The notes under the pieces are model-generated. The model worked only from the letters and a program-made list of their open reading frames with translations, made no database searches and was not told the DNA's origin. 64,000 bases of DNA from CAXMST01 sp038206985 (GTDB lineage Bacteria > Actinomycetota > Thermoleophilia > Solirubrobacterales > 70-9). Each line of letters opens with the position of its first letter. The first letter of the stretch is position 1. This document shows, one piece after another, positions 21,486-29,064 of the stretch. Both the position numbers and the translations under genes were made by a program. The DNA is taken from assembly GCA_038206985.1 (NCBI GenBank), contig JBBRAH010000011.1, forward strand, positions 11,717 through 75,716. The letters are read 5' to 3'.

Positions 21486-24173
21486 CTACTCCTCTTCGGA
21501 GTCTGAGCCGCGGTCGTCCTCGTCGCGGACCGAGTCGTCGGCGTCGTCGGAGCCCTCGGCGTCGCTGCTGCGATCGTCATCCTGATCTTCGAGCTCCTCG
21601 TCGTCCTCGAGCTCGTCGTCCAGCTCCTCGTCGGCGGCTTCGGCCTCACCCTTGTTCCCGGCCTTGCCGCTCTTGCCGGACCTCGACTTGCGCTGCCCGC
21701 TCTGGCCGCCGCTTCCTCCTCCGCCCTCGCCCTCGCCGCGACCTCCGCGGCTCTTGCGACGGCGCCGCTTCTTGCCGCCCTTGGGCAGGTTGCGGAGCAG
21801 TTCGCGGGCGACGGCGCTGGGCTTGCGCGCCATGCGCATGCGGGCGCCGCGCAGGACTTCCTCGGCCTCGGGGGTGTGGGCGACCGCGGCGGCGAGCAGC
21901 GCCACAGCGAGGCGGCGGTCCTGGCCCCGGGCCGCCTGCACGAGGCGGCGGGCGTTCTTGCCGTGGGCGCGGCCGGATGAATTAACGAACAGGCCCAGCA
22001 GGCGCTTGGTCTCGGGCCAGCGGGCGACCGCGTACTCCTCGTGGCAGTCGCGCGTGTACTCGGCCAGTCGCCAGACCCAGGCCTGCGCCTGATCGCGGCG
22101 GCCGATGCGCTTCTCGGCCAGCGCTTGCAGCAGGATGCGGACGCCGGCGCGGCGCTGGTCGCGCTGCCAGGTGCCGACCATGTCGATCGCCTCGTCGAAG
22201 GGTTCGGCCTCGCGCGTCGCGGCCAGCTCGCTCAGGGCCTTCAGCTTGAGCTGGCTCGAGCGGTTGCGCTGGATGCAGGTCAGCAGAAAGCGGCGGCGCA
22301 GCTCCTTGGCCTGGTCGTGCTGGAGCATCGCCTTGGCCTTGCGCCAGGAGTTGGGCTGCACCCGGGCGCCGGCAAGGGCTGCCCAGACGTGCTGCTCGGA
22401 GTAGTCGAGGCGCTCGACGGCCGTGCGCCACATCTCGCGCTCGAGCACCTCCATGCGGCGATCGGAGTCGGCGGAGACCGGGATCACGCGCTTCTCGACC
22501 CGGACCCGGCGACCGCGCCCGCGGCGCACCGGCCCGACGACGATCGCGCCGCCGCGGTAGACGTCGCGGTCGAGCAGGCTGTGCAGCGTGACGATGCTCT
22601 CGTCGTGGCGGGTGGCGGGGTGGACGAAGTCGATCACCAGGCCGGCTTCCTTGCCGGGGTTGCGGCGGGTGACCCGGCCGACGCGCTGCTGGTAGATCCG
22701 CTTGGAGGCGGTCGGCGCCAGGTGCATGCAGATCGTCGCACGCGGCGAGTTCCAGCCCTCGGCCAAAAGCATCGCGTTGCAGAGCACGTCGACCTCGCCG
22801 CGCTCGAAGGCGGCCAGGGTCTCGGCCAGCTCGCGCTTCGGCGTCTGGCCGGAGACGGCGCGCGCGTTGATGTCAACGGCGCGCATCGCCTCGGCGACGT
22901 TGTTGGCGTGGGCGACGCCCGCGGTGTAGACGACGCCGGGCACGTTGCGGAAGCGCGATTGATAGAGGTCGGCGACGGCGAAGTTGAACGGCCCCTGGTC
23001 GAGCAGCTTGGCGAGCTCCTCCTGGTCGAAGTCCTGATCGACCTCGCCGCGGCGCAGCGGCACCTTGGCCAGCGTCCGCACGCCGGGCCCCGGGGGGATC
23101 CGGATGCAGCGCAGTGGCGCGATCACGCCCCGGCGCGCGGCCTGGGCGAGATCGAAGCGCGAGGTCTGGGTGGGGAAGAGGTCGGCGACGTGGCGGGCGA
23201 TCAACGCCCCGGTCGCGGTCATTCCGATGAACACCGGCTCACGCCAGTTGCGGATGCAGGCGCTGGTCTTCTCGCCGAGCGCGGTGTGGGCCTCGTCGCA
23301 GATCACGATCGAGTAGGCGCCGGAGATGTTGCCGGCGTTGCGCACAAACCACTGGTAGGTCTCGACGGTGACCGGGCCGTAGGCGTTGTCCTGGTCTCGC
23401 ATCAGCGGCGGGGAGAGCCGGTCGCCGTAGCCGCGGTCGGAGATCTCGCCGATGAACTGATCGACGAGGTTGCGACGGTGGGTGAGGATCAGCACGCCGC
23501 CGGTGCGCGAGGCGGCGATGAAGCCGACCGCGGCGACCGTCTTGCCGGCGCCGGTCGCGTGCTCGAACCAGAAGCGTCGGTTGGCGCTCGGATCGTCGGC
23601 GAGGTCGGGGTCGACCTCCTCCTCGCCCTCCTCGCCGCTCTCCTCCCAGTCCTGGGGCTCCTCGTCCTCGGCGACCGCGCCGTCGACGTCGAGATCCTCC
23701 TCGGAGTCCTCGTCCTCGTCCTCAGTGTCGGTAACGGCCTCAGTCGGCTCGGCGACCGCAGCGCCGTTGGTCCCGTTGGCATCGCTCATCAAAAAGCCGG
23801 TGCCGTTGCCGTTGGACCCGGGCTTCTCGATCTCGGAGGAGAGCGCGGCGAGCGTGCCGGAGAGCGCGTCGATCTGGTGCTCGTTGAGCTCGGCGCCGTC
23901 GTTGAGCGTGGGCACGTCCTCGGAGAGCACGCGCTCGAGTCCGAGCAGCAGCGAGAAGTCCTGCCGCCAGGCCATCGAGGGCTCCTCGGCGCCGGCTTCG
24001 ACCTCCGCCAGCGCGGCGTCGAAGGCCATCCGCGGCGCGGTCCCCGCCAGCAGGTCGGCAGCCGTCTCGTCTCCGAGCAGGATCGGTTCCCGTGTGAATT
24101 TCTCCACACGTTCGATGTCGGCGCTCGATGGCGCTTCGGCCGCTTCAGCGGCGAGTGCTGCTGTGTCTGCCAT
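21486..24173 (-). CDS. large DEAH-box superfamily 2 helicase with charged N- and C-terminal extensions
   Basis: An 895-residue protein. A 190-residue N-terminal region ends in an acidic stretch (DTEDEDEDSEEDLDVDGAVA). The helicase core follows: Walker A ATGAGKTVAAVGF, motif II VICDEAHTALG, motif III GMTATGALI, and motifs V-VI AEGWNSPRATICM and QQRVGRVTRRNPG, resembling restriction-type or UvrB-like SF2 enzymes. After a helical domain of about 250 residues comes a basic KKRRRRKSRGGRG segment, then Gly/Ser/Lys and finally about 60 acidic residues. No nuclease or methyltransferase gene flanks it, so a restriction role is not supported; a nucleic-acid remodelling role is inferred. ATG at 24173 is preferred; the frame extends to 24263 with only TTG starts. 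Confidence 0.85.
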   Translation of the reverse strand: MADTAALAAEAAEAPSSADIERVEKFTREPILLGDETAADLLAGTAPRMAFDAALAEVEAGAEEPSMAWRQDFSLLLGLERVLSEDVPTLNDGAELNEHQIDALSGTLAALSSEIEKPGSNGNGTGFLMSDANGTNGAAVAEPTEAVTDTEDEDEDSEEDLDVDGAVAEDEEPQDWEESGEEGEEEVDPDLADDPSANRRFWFEHATGAGKTVAAVGFIAASRTGGVLILTHRRNLVDQFIGEISDRGYGDRLSPPLMRDQDNAYGPVTVETYQWFVRNAGNISGAYSIVICDEAHTALGEKTSACIRNWREPVFIGMTATGALIARHVADLFPTQTSRFDLAQAARRGVIAPLRCIRIPPGPGVRTLAKVPLRRGEVDQDFDQEELAKLLDQGPFNFAVADLYQSRFRNVPGVVYTAGVAHANNVAEAMRAVDINARAVSGQTPKRELAETLAAFERGEVDVLCNAMLLAEGWNSPRATICMHLAPTASKRIYQQRVGRVTRRNPGKEAGLVIDFVHPATRHDESIVTLHSLLDRDVYRGGAIVVGPVRRGRGRRVRVEKRVIPVSADSDRRMEVLEREMWRTAVERLDYSEQHVWAALAGARVQPNSWRKAKAMLQHDQAKELRRRFLLTCIQRNRSSQLKLKALSELAATREAEPFDEAIDMVGTWQRDQRRAGVRILLQALAEKRIGRRDQAQAWVWRLAEYTRDCHEEYAVARWPETKRLLGLFVNSSGRAHGKNARRLVQAARGQDRRLAVALLAAAVAHTPEAEEVLRGARMRMARKPSAVARELLRNLPKGGKKRRRRKSRGGRGEGEGGGGSGGQSGQRKSRSGKSGKAGNKGEAEAADEELDDELEDDEELEDQDDDRSSDAEGSDDADDSVRDEDDRGSDSEEE

Positions 24174-24337
24174 AGAAGGCGTTCTCGGCGCTCTTGTTGA
24201 CCCGAAGCGGATCAACGAGCGCAGTAAGCTCGTTAGGGAAGAGCCGGCCCGGTCTTCGGACAACTCCCGATCGGCTGGTTCCCGCGGTCCACAAGTTCCC
24301 TTGGACCGGCCCCCATTTAACCACCCCGCGCAGCGTT

Positions 24338-24931
24338 ATGGCTTCAAACCCCTCAAGTCCGCACAGATTCGCTCTCCTGACGGCCCTCCTGGGCGCCCTT
24401 GCGCTGGCCCTCGGGCTCGCCGCATGCGGCTCCTCGGAGTCCGGATCGACGGAGCCCGCGCCCGACTACGAACAGGCGCTGAAGGGCGCGCCGCCCCAGC
24501 TCGCGGCGCTCTACTCCCAGGGTGACGCCGTCAACGAGTCGGGCGTCGCCGGCTACAGGGCCCAGCTCGCCGAGCTCGAGGGGTATCCGGTCGTGGTCAA
24601 CATGTGGGCCTCCTGGTGCGGCCCCTGCCGCGAGGAGTTCCCGTACTTTCAGCAGGAGGCGGCTGCGCGGGGCACCGAGGTTGCGTTCATGGGAGTCGAC
24701 ACCGACGACAACACCGATGCGGCCAACACGTTCCTGCGTGACAACCCGTTGCCCTACCCGAGCTTCTCCGATCCCGACAAGGAGTTGTTCGCGGAGTTCG
24801 AGGGGCTCGGCGTACCGCGCACGATCTTCTACGACGAACGCGGCGAGATCGTCCACGTGCGCTCCGGCCCGTACTCCTCCCGGGACGAGCTGGCCACGGA
24901 CATCGACAAGTACGCTGCTCCGGCGCGCTGA
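24338..24931 (+). CDS. TlpA/ResA-like thioredoxin lipoprotein
   Basis: A 197-residue protein. The signal peptide ends in lipobox GLAAC at about residue 30, so it should be lipid-anchored outside the membrane. The thioredoxin domain carries VVNMWASWCGPCREEFPYFQ with the WCGPC redox pair and GLGVPRTIFYDERGEIV with the cis-proline. Such proteins supply reductant outside the membrane, in particular for apocytochrome c; the ccm genes 11 kb away make that plausible but do not prove it. ATG at 24338 directly precedes the signal peptide. The gene is divergent from the helicase. Confidence 0.9.
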   Translation: MASNPSSPHRFALLTALLGALALALGLAACGSSESGSTEPAPDYEQALKGAPPQLAALYSQGDAVNESGVAGYRAQLAELEGYPVVVNMWASWCGPCREEFPYFQQEAAARGTEVAFMGVDTDDNTDAANTFLRDNPLPYPSFSDPDKELFAEFEGLGVPRTIFYDERGEIVHVRSGPYSSRDELATDIDKYAAPAR

Positions 24932-24944
24932 GGGGCGAACGAAC

Positions 24945-24972
24945 GAGCGACCGGCATCACTGCCGGCCGCTC
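24945..24972. terminator. bidirectional terminator hairpin
   Basis: GAGCG-A-CCGGCA (24945-24956), loop TCAC, TGCCGG-C-CGCTC (24961-24972): an 11-bp stem with one mismatch between the convergent TlpA-like and secreted-protein genes. No T-run on either side. Confidence 0.6.
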
Positions 24973-24999
24973 GCCGCATTCCGCCTGCTGGTCGCCTGC

Positions 25000-25500
25000 T
25001 CAGTCGAGCGGCTCGAACACGCAGGTGTAGGGGCGATCCTCGCTCGTACCGATCTCGATCGTGCCGCCGCTGTCCTGGACGGTGATCGTCCGCGAGCCGT
25101 TGCCGTTGTTGAAGCGGCTGTCGGTGTATTGGGCCGTGGGGCCGTTGCCGAGCTCGAGCTCGTCGCGCGTCGAGCGCAGTTGCAGCACATCCGGCAGCCA
25201 GCCGCCGCCCGTCCGGCAGTTGTCGGATGCGACGTAGACCGAGCTGACCGGAGCGCGAGCCGTGCTGTCGAAGCAGAGCCCGCGGATCAGGGTCTGGCCG
25301 TTGCCGCACTCGAGCTTGACGTCGCGCGGCTTGACGCCGTCGTCCTTGACGTCCTTGCTGCGCACCGTCTCGTTGAGGATGTGCTTGGACTCGACCGAGT
25401 TCTTCTCGACCGCCCATGCGGTGCCGCCGAGCGCCACGAACAGCGCCAGCAGCGCCAGCACGTTGGCAAAGCTCGAGCTCTTGCGGATTCTGGTGAACAT
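25000..25500 (-). CDS. secreted protein, Thermoleophilia-type 'ALGGTAWA' signal family
   Basis: A 166-residue protein. The signal peptide FANVLALLALFVALGGTAWA precedes a basic helical stretch with KNSVESKHILNETVRSKDVK, a module I recall as recurring at the N-termini of many secreted proteins in this lineage. Two cysteines (ECGNG, GLCFD) and a C-terminal cysteine pair (DNCRTGGGWLP, YTCVFEP) flank a domain with RFNNGNGSRTITVQDSG. No enzymatic motif is visible. The ATG at 25500 has GGAGGT upstream; the longer frame to 25566 is not signal-peptide sequence. Confidence 0.75.
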   Translation of the reverse strand: MFTRIRKSSSFANVLALLALFVALGGTAWAVEKNSVESKHILNETVRSKDVKDDGVKPRDVKLECGNGQTLIRGLCFDSTARAPVSSVYVASDNCRTGGGWLPDVLQLRSTRDELELGNGPTAQYTDSRFNNGNGSRTITVQDSGGTIEIGTSEDRPYTCVFEPLD

Positions 25501-25635
25501 GTTTGACCTCCGGTTTGGTGGGTTTGGGTGCCGGCTCTCCGGCTCCCGTTTGCTTGTCGAGGTCAATGTCGTCGAATCCGGAGCGCTTTCCCATCCCCCG
25601 CGGTGTGAGCCTGTTCACCCCCCCAATCACTCATC

Positions 25636-25641
25636 TAGGCT
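25636..25641 (+). promoter_or_regulatory. -10 box of GNAT gene (leaderless type)
   Basis: TAGGCT, 7 bases before the ATG at 25649. Confidence 0.55.
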
Positions 25642-25648
25642 GCGGTCG

Positions 25649-26095
25649 ATGTCGTACTTCGGGATCGCCCGCGACACCGCCGAGCTCGAGCGGGCCTTCG
25701 CCCTGCGCCGCGAGGTCTTCTGCGACGAGCAGGGGGTCAGCCCCGAGGTCGAGTTCGACGAGCTCGACGGGGGCGCGACGCATCTCGTCGGTGTGCGGGA
25801 CGAGCAGGACGACGGGCTGATCGCCACCTGCCGGCTGCTCCTCGATGAGTTGCCGACCTGCAAGCTCGGCCGGATGGCGGTCGCGTCGTCGGCCCGTCGC
25901 TCAGGAGCCGGACGGCGTCTGATGGACACCGCCGAGACCGAGGCCCGAGCTCGTGGAGCGTCGGAGATCTTGCTTCGTTCCCAGCGTCAGGCCGAGCCCT
26001 TCTACGCCTCCTGTTGGTTCCAGCCCGAGGGCGAGACCTTCCTGGAGGAGAACATTCCCCACGTGCTGATGCGGAAGGCGATCCGGCGTGACTGA
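25649..26095 (+). CDS. GNAT family N-acetyltransferase
   Basis: A 148-residue ElaA/YjcF-like acetyltransferase: ALRREVFCDEQGVSPEVEFD near the N-terminus, GRMAVASSARRSGAGRRLMD as the acetyl-CoA-binding motif A (RxxGxG/A), and a C-terminal LRSQRQAEPFYASCWFQPEG. The acceptor substrate is unknown. Its stop overlaps the GTG of the galT-like gene by 8 bases, so the two form a small operon. The ATG start is set by the -10 box; the frame upstream is antisense to the secreted-protein gene. Confidence 0.88.
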   Translation: MSYFGIARDTAELERAFALRREVFCDEQGVSPEVEFDELDGGATHLVGVRDEQDDGLIATCRLLLDELPTCKLGRMAVASSARRSGAGRRLMDTAETEARARGASEILLRSQRQAEPFYASCWFQPEGETFLEENIPHVLMRKAIRRD

Positions 26096-27164
26096 GCCCG
26101 ACGGGCCCGGGCCCGAGATCCGCATCGACCAGCTCACCGGGCTGCGCACGATCCTGGCGCCGGGCCGCGCGGCCCGCCCCGACGCCTTCTCCCCGGCGGC
26201 GCCGGTCTCGGCCCCCGATGCCGCCGAGAAGTGCCCCTTTTGCGAGGGTCGCGAGGATCGAACTCCACCCGAAGTCTGGGCCAACCGGCCCGGCGGCGGC
26301 GGGGCCGACACCCCCGGCTGGACCCAGCGTTCGGTACCCAACCTCTATCCCGCCCTGACGGGCGAGGACAGCCGGGGCGGCGCGGCCGGCGGGCTCCCCG
26401 ATTCCGGGTTGAGCAGCTCCGCCGATCCGCTGCGCTCCTCCTCGCGCACATCTGAGCCGGAGCTCTTCCGCAACGCTCCGGCGGCCGGCACCCATGAGGT
26501 GATCGTCAACGGCCCCGAGCATCACACGCGACTGATCGAGCTCGGGCCCGACGGGATCGCCGGGGCGATGAGCGCCTGGCGGACACGGATCGCCGCCCAC
26601 TCGCCGACCGCCTCACAGGTCCACCTGATCGTCAACGAGGGTCAGCTCGCCGGTGCTTCGCTGGAGCACAGCCACGCCCAGCTCTACGCGCTGCCCTTCG
26701 TACCGGCGGAGATCGCCCGCGAGCGGGAGCGCTTCACCGCCTACCACGAGCGAACCATGGGCAGCCACCTGGTCGAGGACATCGTCGTCGAGGAGATCCG
26801 CCGCCGCGATCGGCTCGTCGCCGTTGACTCCGAGGCCGTGATGTTCTGTCCCTGGAGCTCACGCTCGCCTTTCGAGCTGCGCATCGTGCCGCGCTCGCCC
26901 GAGCCGCGCTTCGAGGCGGATGAGCGCGGCGCCGGGATGCTCTTCCGGGCGCTCCAGGCGTTCGAGCAGGTCTTCGGCACGACCCCGCAGCTCAACCTCT
27001 GGGTGCGCACGGCACCGCGCGGCTGCGAGGAGTTCCACTGGCGCCTCGATCTGGTGCCGCGGCTCACCACCAGGGCCGGTTTCGAGCTCGGCACCGGCGT
27101 GGACATCAACGTCTACCCGCCGGAGCGGGCCGCGGCCGATCTGCGCGCGGCCCTCGGCGAGTAG
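26088..27164 (+). CDS. galT: galactose-1-phosphate uridylyltransferase-like protein (HIT superfamily)
   Basis: A 358-residue protein. Zinc pair CPFC (about 49-52), substrate loop NLYPAL, and the nucleotidyl-transfer motif EHSHAQLYALPFVP with HSHAQ at about 194-198 in place of HPHGQ. A second half with PFELRIVPRSPEPRF and EFHWRLDLVPRL follows GalT architecture. The expected reaction exchanges UMP between UDP-glucose and galactose-1-phosphate, but related ADP/UDP-sugar phosphorylases share these motifs. No galK or galE is nearby. A Ser/Ala-rich insertion (about 92-125) is unusual. Confidence 0.82.
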   Translation: MTEPDGPGPEIRIDQLTGLRTILAPGRAARPDAFSPAAPVSAPDAAEKCPFCEGREDRTPPEVWANRPGGGGADTPGWTQRSVPNLYPALTGEDSRGGAAGGLPDSGLSSSADPLRSSSRTSEPELFRNAPAAGTHEVIVNGPEHHTRLIELGPDGIAGAMSAWRTRIAAHSPTASQVHLIVNEGQLAGASLEHSHAQLYALPFVPAEIARERERFTAYHERTMGSHLVEDIVVEEIRRRDRLVAVDSEAVMFCPWSSRSPFELRIVPRSPEPRFEADERGAGMLFRALQAFEQVFGTTPQLNLWVRTAPRGCEEFHWRLDLVPRLTTRAGFELGTGVDINVYPPERAAADLRAALGE

Positions 27165-27195
27165 TGCAGTCTCCCGGCCGGGCGGCGAGACCGAA

Positions 27196-27201
27196 TAGCC
27201 T
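27196..27201 (+). promoter_or_regulatory. -10 box of 27208 gene (leaderless type)
   Basis: TAGCCT, 6 bases before the ATG at 27208. Confidence 0.55.
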
Positions 27202-27207
27202 TCGCGC

Positions 27208-27933
27208 ATGCCACCGATCGCAAAGCCCTTCCCCCGCTTCATGTCCGACACCGCGCAGGAGCCGCGCCCCTACGGTGATTGGGAGGAGCGCCTGATCAAG
27301 ACGTTCGCCGACGCCTGCGCCGAACTCGCCGAGCAGGCCGGCGCGCCGCTCGATCCCGAGACGGTCCGCTTCTACCCGGACCGCACCTGGGGCCGGACCG
27401 TTTACGTCCCGGTCGTGGGCCAGGCCGCGGACGAGAGCGGCGGACTGCCCGAGTACTACGGCTACCTGAGCTTCAAGCGGGGCCCCGACGGAGAGCCCGG
27501 GCCGATCGAGGCCGAGGCGGACTTCACCGACGTCGTCGCCGAGGACAACCCCGACTGGAAGATGGATCTCAACGACGCGGTTGTCGGCGAGTGGCGGGCC
27601 GACGGTGGTCGCGGCGGCGAGGTGACCCTGATCTGGGGCCGGCCTCTCGTGCGCGGCGCGATCGCCGCCAGCGCTGAGCTGGGTGGCAATGAGGTGGTCG
27701 ATCAGGCCGCTGTCAACGACGGTCGCTTCTCGATGCTCGCGGTGGACGCGGTGCACGGCTTCGGCGACGAGCTTTTCCTCGAGATCAAGCTCTGGGACCG
27801 GCGCCTGAACCAGGTTGCCGCGGAGAGCCTCTATGAAGAGGACGACGAGCCTGAAGAGGACGACGAGCCTGAAGAGGACGAGGAAGAGGCGGACGAGCCG
27901 GCAACCAACGGGGACGAGCCCGCCAAGGCTTGA
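27208..27933 (+). CDS. hypothetical protein with repeated acidic tail
   Basis: A 241-residue protein with no family I recognise. Residues 10-205 appear globular with many aromatics (WEERLIKTFADACAELAEQ near the start; FGDELFLEIKLWDRRLNQVA near the end). The last 35 residues are almost all Asp/Glu and Pro, built on a direct 18-base repeat in the DNA. The tail resembles other acidic tails in this window (helicase, S6). It is a single-gene unit with its own promoter, convergent with the decayed locus to its right. Confidence 0.75.
   Translation: MPPIAKPFPRFMSDTAQEPRPYGDWEERLIKTFADACAELAEQAGAPLDPETVRFYPDRTWGRTVYVPVVGQAADESGGLPEYYGYLSFKRGPDGEPGPIEAEADFTDVVAEDNPDWKMDLNDAVVGEWRADGGRGGEVTLIWGRPLVRGAIAASAELGGNEVVDQAAVNDGRFSMLAVDAVHGFGDELFLEIKLWDRRLNQVAAESLYEEDDEPEEDDEPEEDEEEADEPATNGDEPAKA
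27840..27875 (+). repeat. 18-base tandem repeat encoding acidic tail
   Basis: Two adjacent copies of an 18-base unit coding EDDEPE-type hexapeptides, followed by a partial, diverged third (to about 27890). It lies within the 3' end of the 27208 gene and could expand or contract. Confidence 0.6.
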
Positions 27934-27946
27934 GGGGAGTCGCGCT

Positions 27947-27959
27947 CCGGCTCAGCCGG
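27947..27959. terminator. small hairpin between convergent genes
   Basis: CCGGC (27947-27951), loop TCA, GCCGG (27955-27959), spanning the stop codon of the minus-strand gene. Confidence 0.3.
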
Positions 27960-28422
27960 TGCGTACGGTGCCGCCGACGATGCAGCCCTCGCCCGGACCG
28001 AACGGTCCGTTGCCCGCGGGCGGATTGCCGATCCGCGTACCACCGAAGATCGAGCCCTCGAGGAACTTCTTGCCCGAGACGGCGTAGAAGGGCCGCTCGT
28101 CCTCATCTGCGACGTTCAGGGTTCCCGGATTCCCGGGCCCCGCGAAGCTGGTGACCTCAAAGACACCGAGATCGTCTGGCCCCTCTGTACCGTCGGAGAA
28201 ACCGTTGCTGCCTGTGCTGTCCTCCTGGGACTGCAGGATCGAGCCGCCGGGGAGTTGCATGTAGACCAACAGGTGCATGCCGGGGTTGGCCGGGTTCTCA
28301 GTGCTCTTGAAGCACTTGGCGTCGATCTCAAAGGCACCCTTCTTGAAGAGCTTGACCTTCCTGGCCGCGGCCAGTCCGGCGGCTTGGTCAGGATTGGTCG
28401 CGCTCGGCGGCAGGCGCTTCAA
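27952..28422 (-). CDS. hypothetical protein, probably the C-terminal part of a formerly secreted protein
   Basis: A 156-codon frame with only TTG (28422) or CTG starts. Upstream it stays open to 28506 but overlaps the preceding gene, with no ATG or GTG. The sequence LFKKGAFEIDAKCFKSTENP and the paired cysteine in GEGCIVGG resemble the beta-rich C-terminal domain I recall from secreted proteins of this lineage, which normally follows a signal peptide; none is present here. I read it as a truncated remnant. The reading frame is supported by codon pattern and conserved-looking glycine-rich turns (FLEGSIFGGTRIGNPP). No function assigned. Confidence 0.5.
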   Translation of the reverse strand: MKRLPPSATNPDQAAGLAAARKVKLFKKGAFEIDAKCFKSTENPANPGMHLLVYMQLPGGSILQSQEDSTGSNGFSDGTEGPDDLGVFEVTSFAGPGNPGTLNVADEDERPFYAVSGKKFLEGSIFGGTRIGNPPAGNGPFGPGEGCIVGGTVRTG

Positions 28423-28451
28423 CTTGATCGTGGCGAAGTCCTTGAGGTGCT

Positions 28452-28868
28452 TCAGACTATCCCGTAGTGGTCGGTGGCTGCCTTGAGCACAGCCTCCGAG
28501 GCTTCTTCACCCGGCACGACCTCGGGTGCGGTCTCGATGACCTCGGCCGTATAGGGCAGGAAGACCGAGCCTCCGCTGCCGACCGCGTCGCGGACCGGAG
28601 CGAGGAAGTGGTGCGAGCGCCTGTGGCGCACCAAGAGCCACTGCAGCTTCTCACCGACCCTGTAGACGTCCTCGATGCGGCCGACCGACTTGCCGAACTC
28701 ATCGGTCGCCCGCGAACCGATCCACTCGGTGATCTCCGCGTCGGTGGGCGCGTGCGCTGAGAGCTTGTGGAAGGACCGGGGCTTCATCTGCGGATTGCGC
28801 TGAATATAGCCAGTAGCGGCGGCTGATACCAGGGGCCAGAGCTCGCTCAACTCCCCGACCGCCTGCAT
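28452..28868 (-). CDS. PRC-barrel domain-like protein
   Basis: A 138-residue protein. Residues 45-120 read like a PRC barrel: DEFGKSVGRIEDVYRVGEKL, WLLVRHRRSHHFLAPVRDAV and VFLPYTAEVIETAPEVVPG, then AVLKAATDHYGIV. PRC barrels occur in RimM, photosynthetic reaction centres and many small stress-associated proteins; the role here is unknown. The ATG at 28868 is the first sensible start; the longer frame upstream is scrambled low-complexity sequence. A broken second copy of the same domain lies immediately upstream. Confidence 0.65.
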   Translation of the reverse strand: MQAVGELSELWPLVSAAATGYIQRNPQMKPRSFHKLSAHAPTDAEITEWIGSRATDEFGKSVGRIEDVYRVGEKLQWLLVRHRRSHHFLAPVRDAVGSGGSVFLPYTAEVIETAPEVVPGEEASEAVLKAATDHYGIV

Positions 28869-28878
28869 GGCCGGCGGG

Positions 28879-29057
28879 TCAGCCCGAGCCGGCCGAAAAG
28901 TGCTGACGAGCCTCCGCGAGCAGCGCCTCGGGGATCGGCTGCGAGGGATCGACCTCGGGCGCGGTCTCGATGAGTTCGGCGGGGTAGGGGAGGAAGACTC
29001 GCCGCCCGCGATCGCATCTATCACCGGGATCAGCCGCCCGGCTGGACGTTCGTAGGA
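28879..29057 (-). pseudogene. frameshifted, 5'-truncated remnant of a PRC-barrel gene
   Basis: On the minus strand one frame reads YERPAGRLIPVIDAIAGGE (from about 29056). A frame change near 29000 then gives RVFLPYPAELIETAPEVDPS in another frame, ending EARQHFSAGSG. Together they line up with the neighbouring intact gene, whose corresponding segment is RSHHFLAPVRDAVGSGGSVF then LPYTAEVIETAPEV. The 5' part is missing, cut off at the promoter of the sulfatase gene. It is therefore a decayed second copy. Confidence 0.65.
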
Positions 29058-29058
29058 T
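29053..29058 (+). promoter_or_regulatory. -10 box of sulfatase gene (leaderless type)
   Basis: TAGGAT, 6 bases before the GTG at 29065. Confidence 0.55.
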
Positions 29059-29064
29059 GGGGGC

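Noticed and set aside
22041..24200. 719-codon plus-strand open frame opposite the helicase
   Set aside because: Antisense shadow of the helicase core; no motifs and biased composition.
21486..24931. Defence island built on the large helicase
   Set aside because: Neighbours are a secreted repeat protein and a thioredoxin lipoprotein; no nuclease, methylase, toxin or integrase genes.
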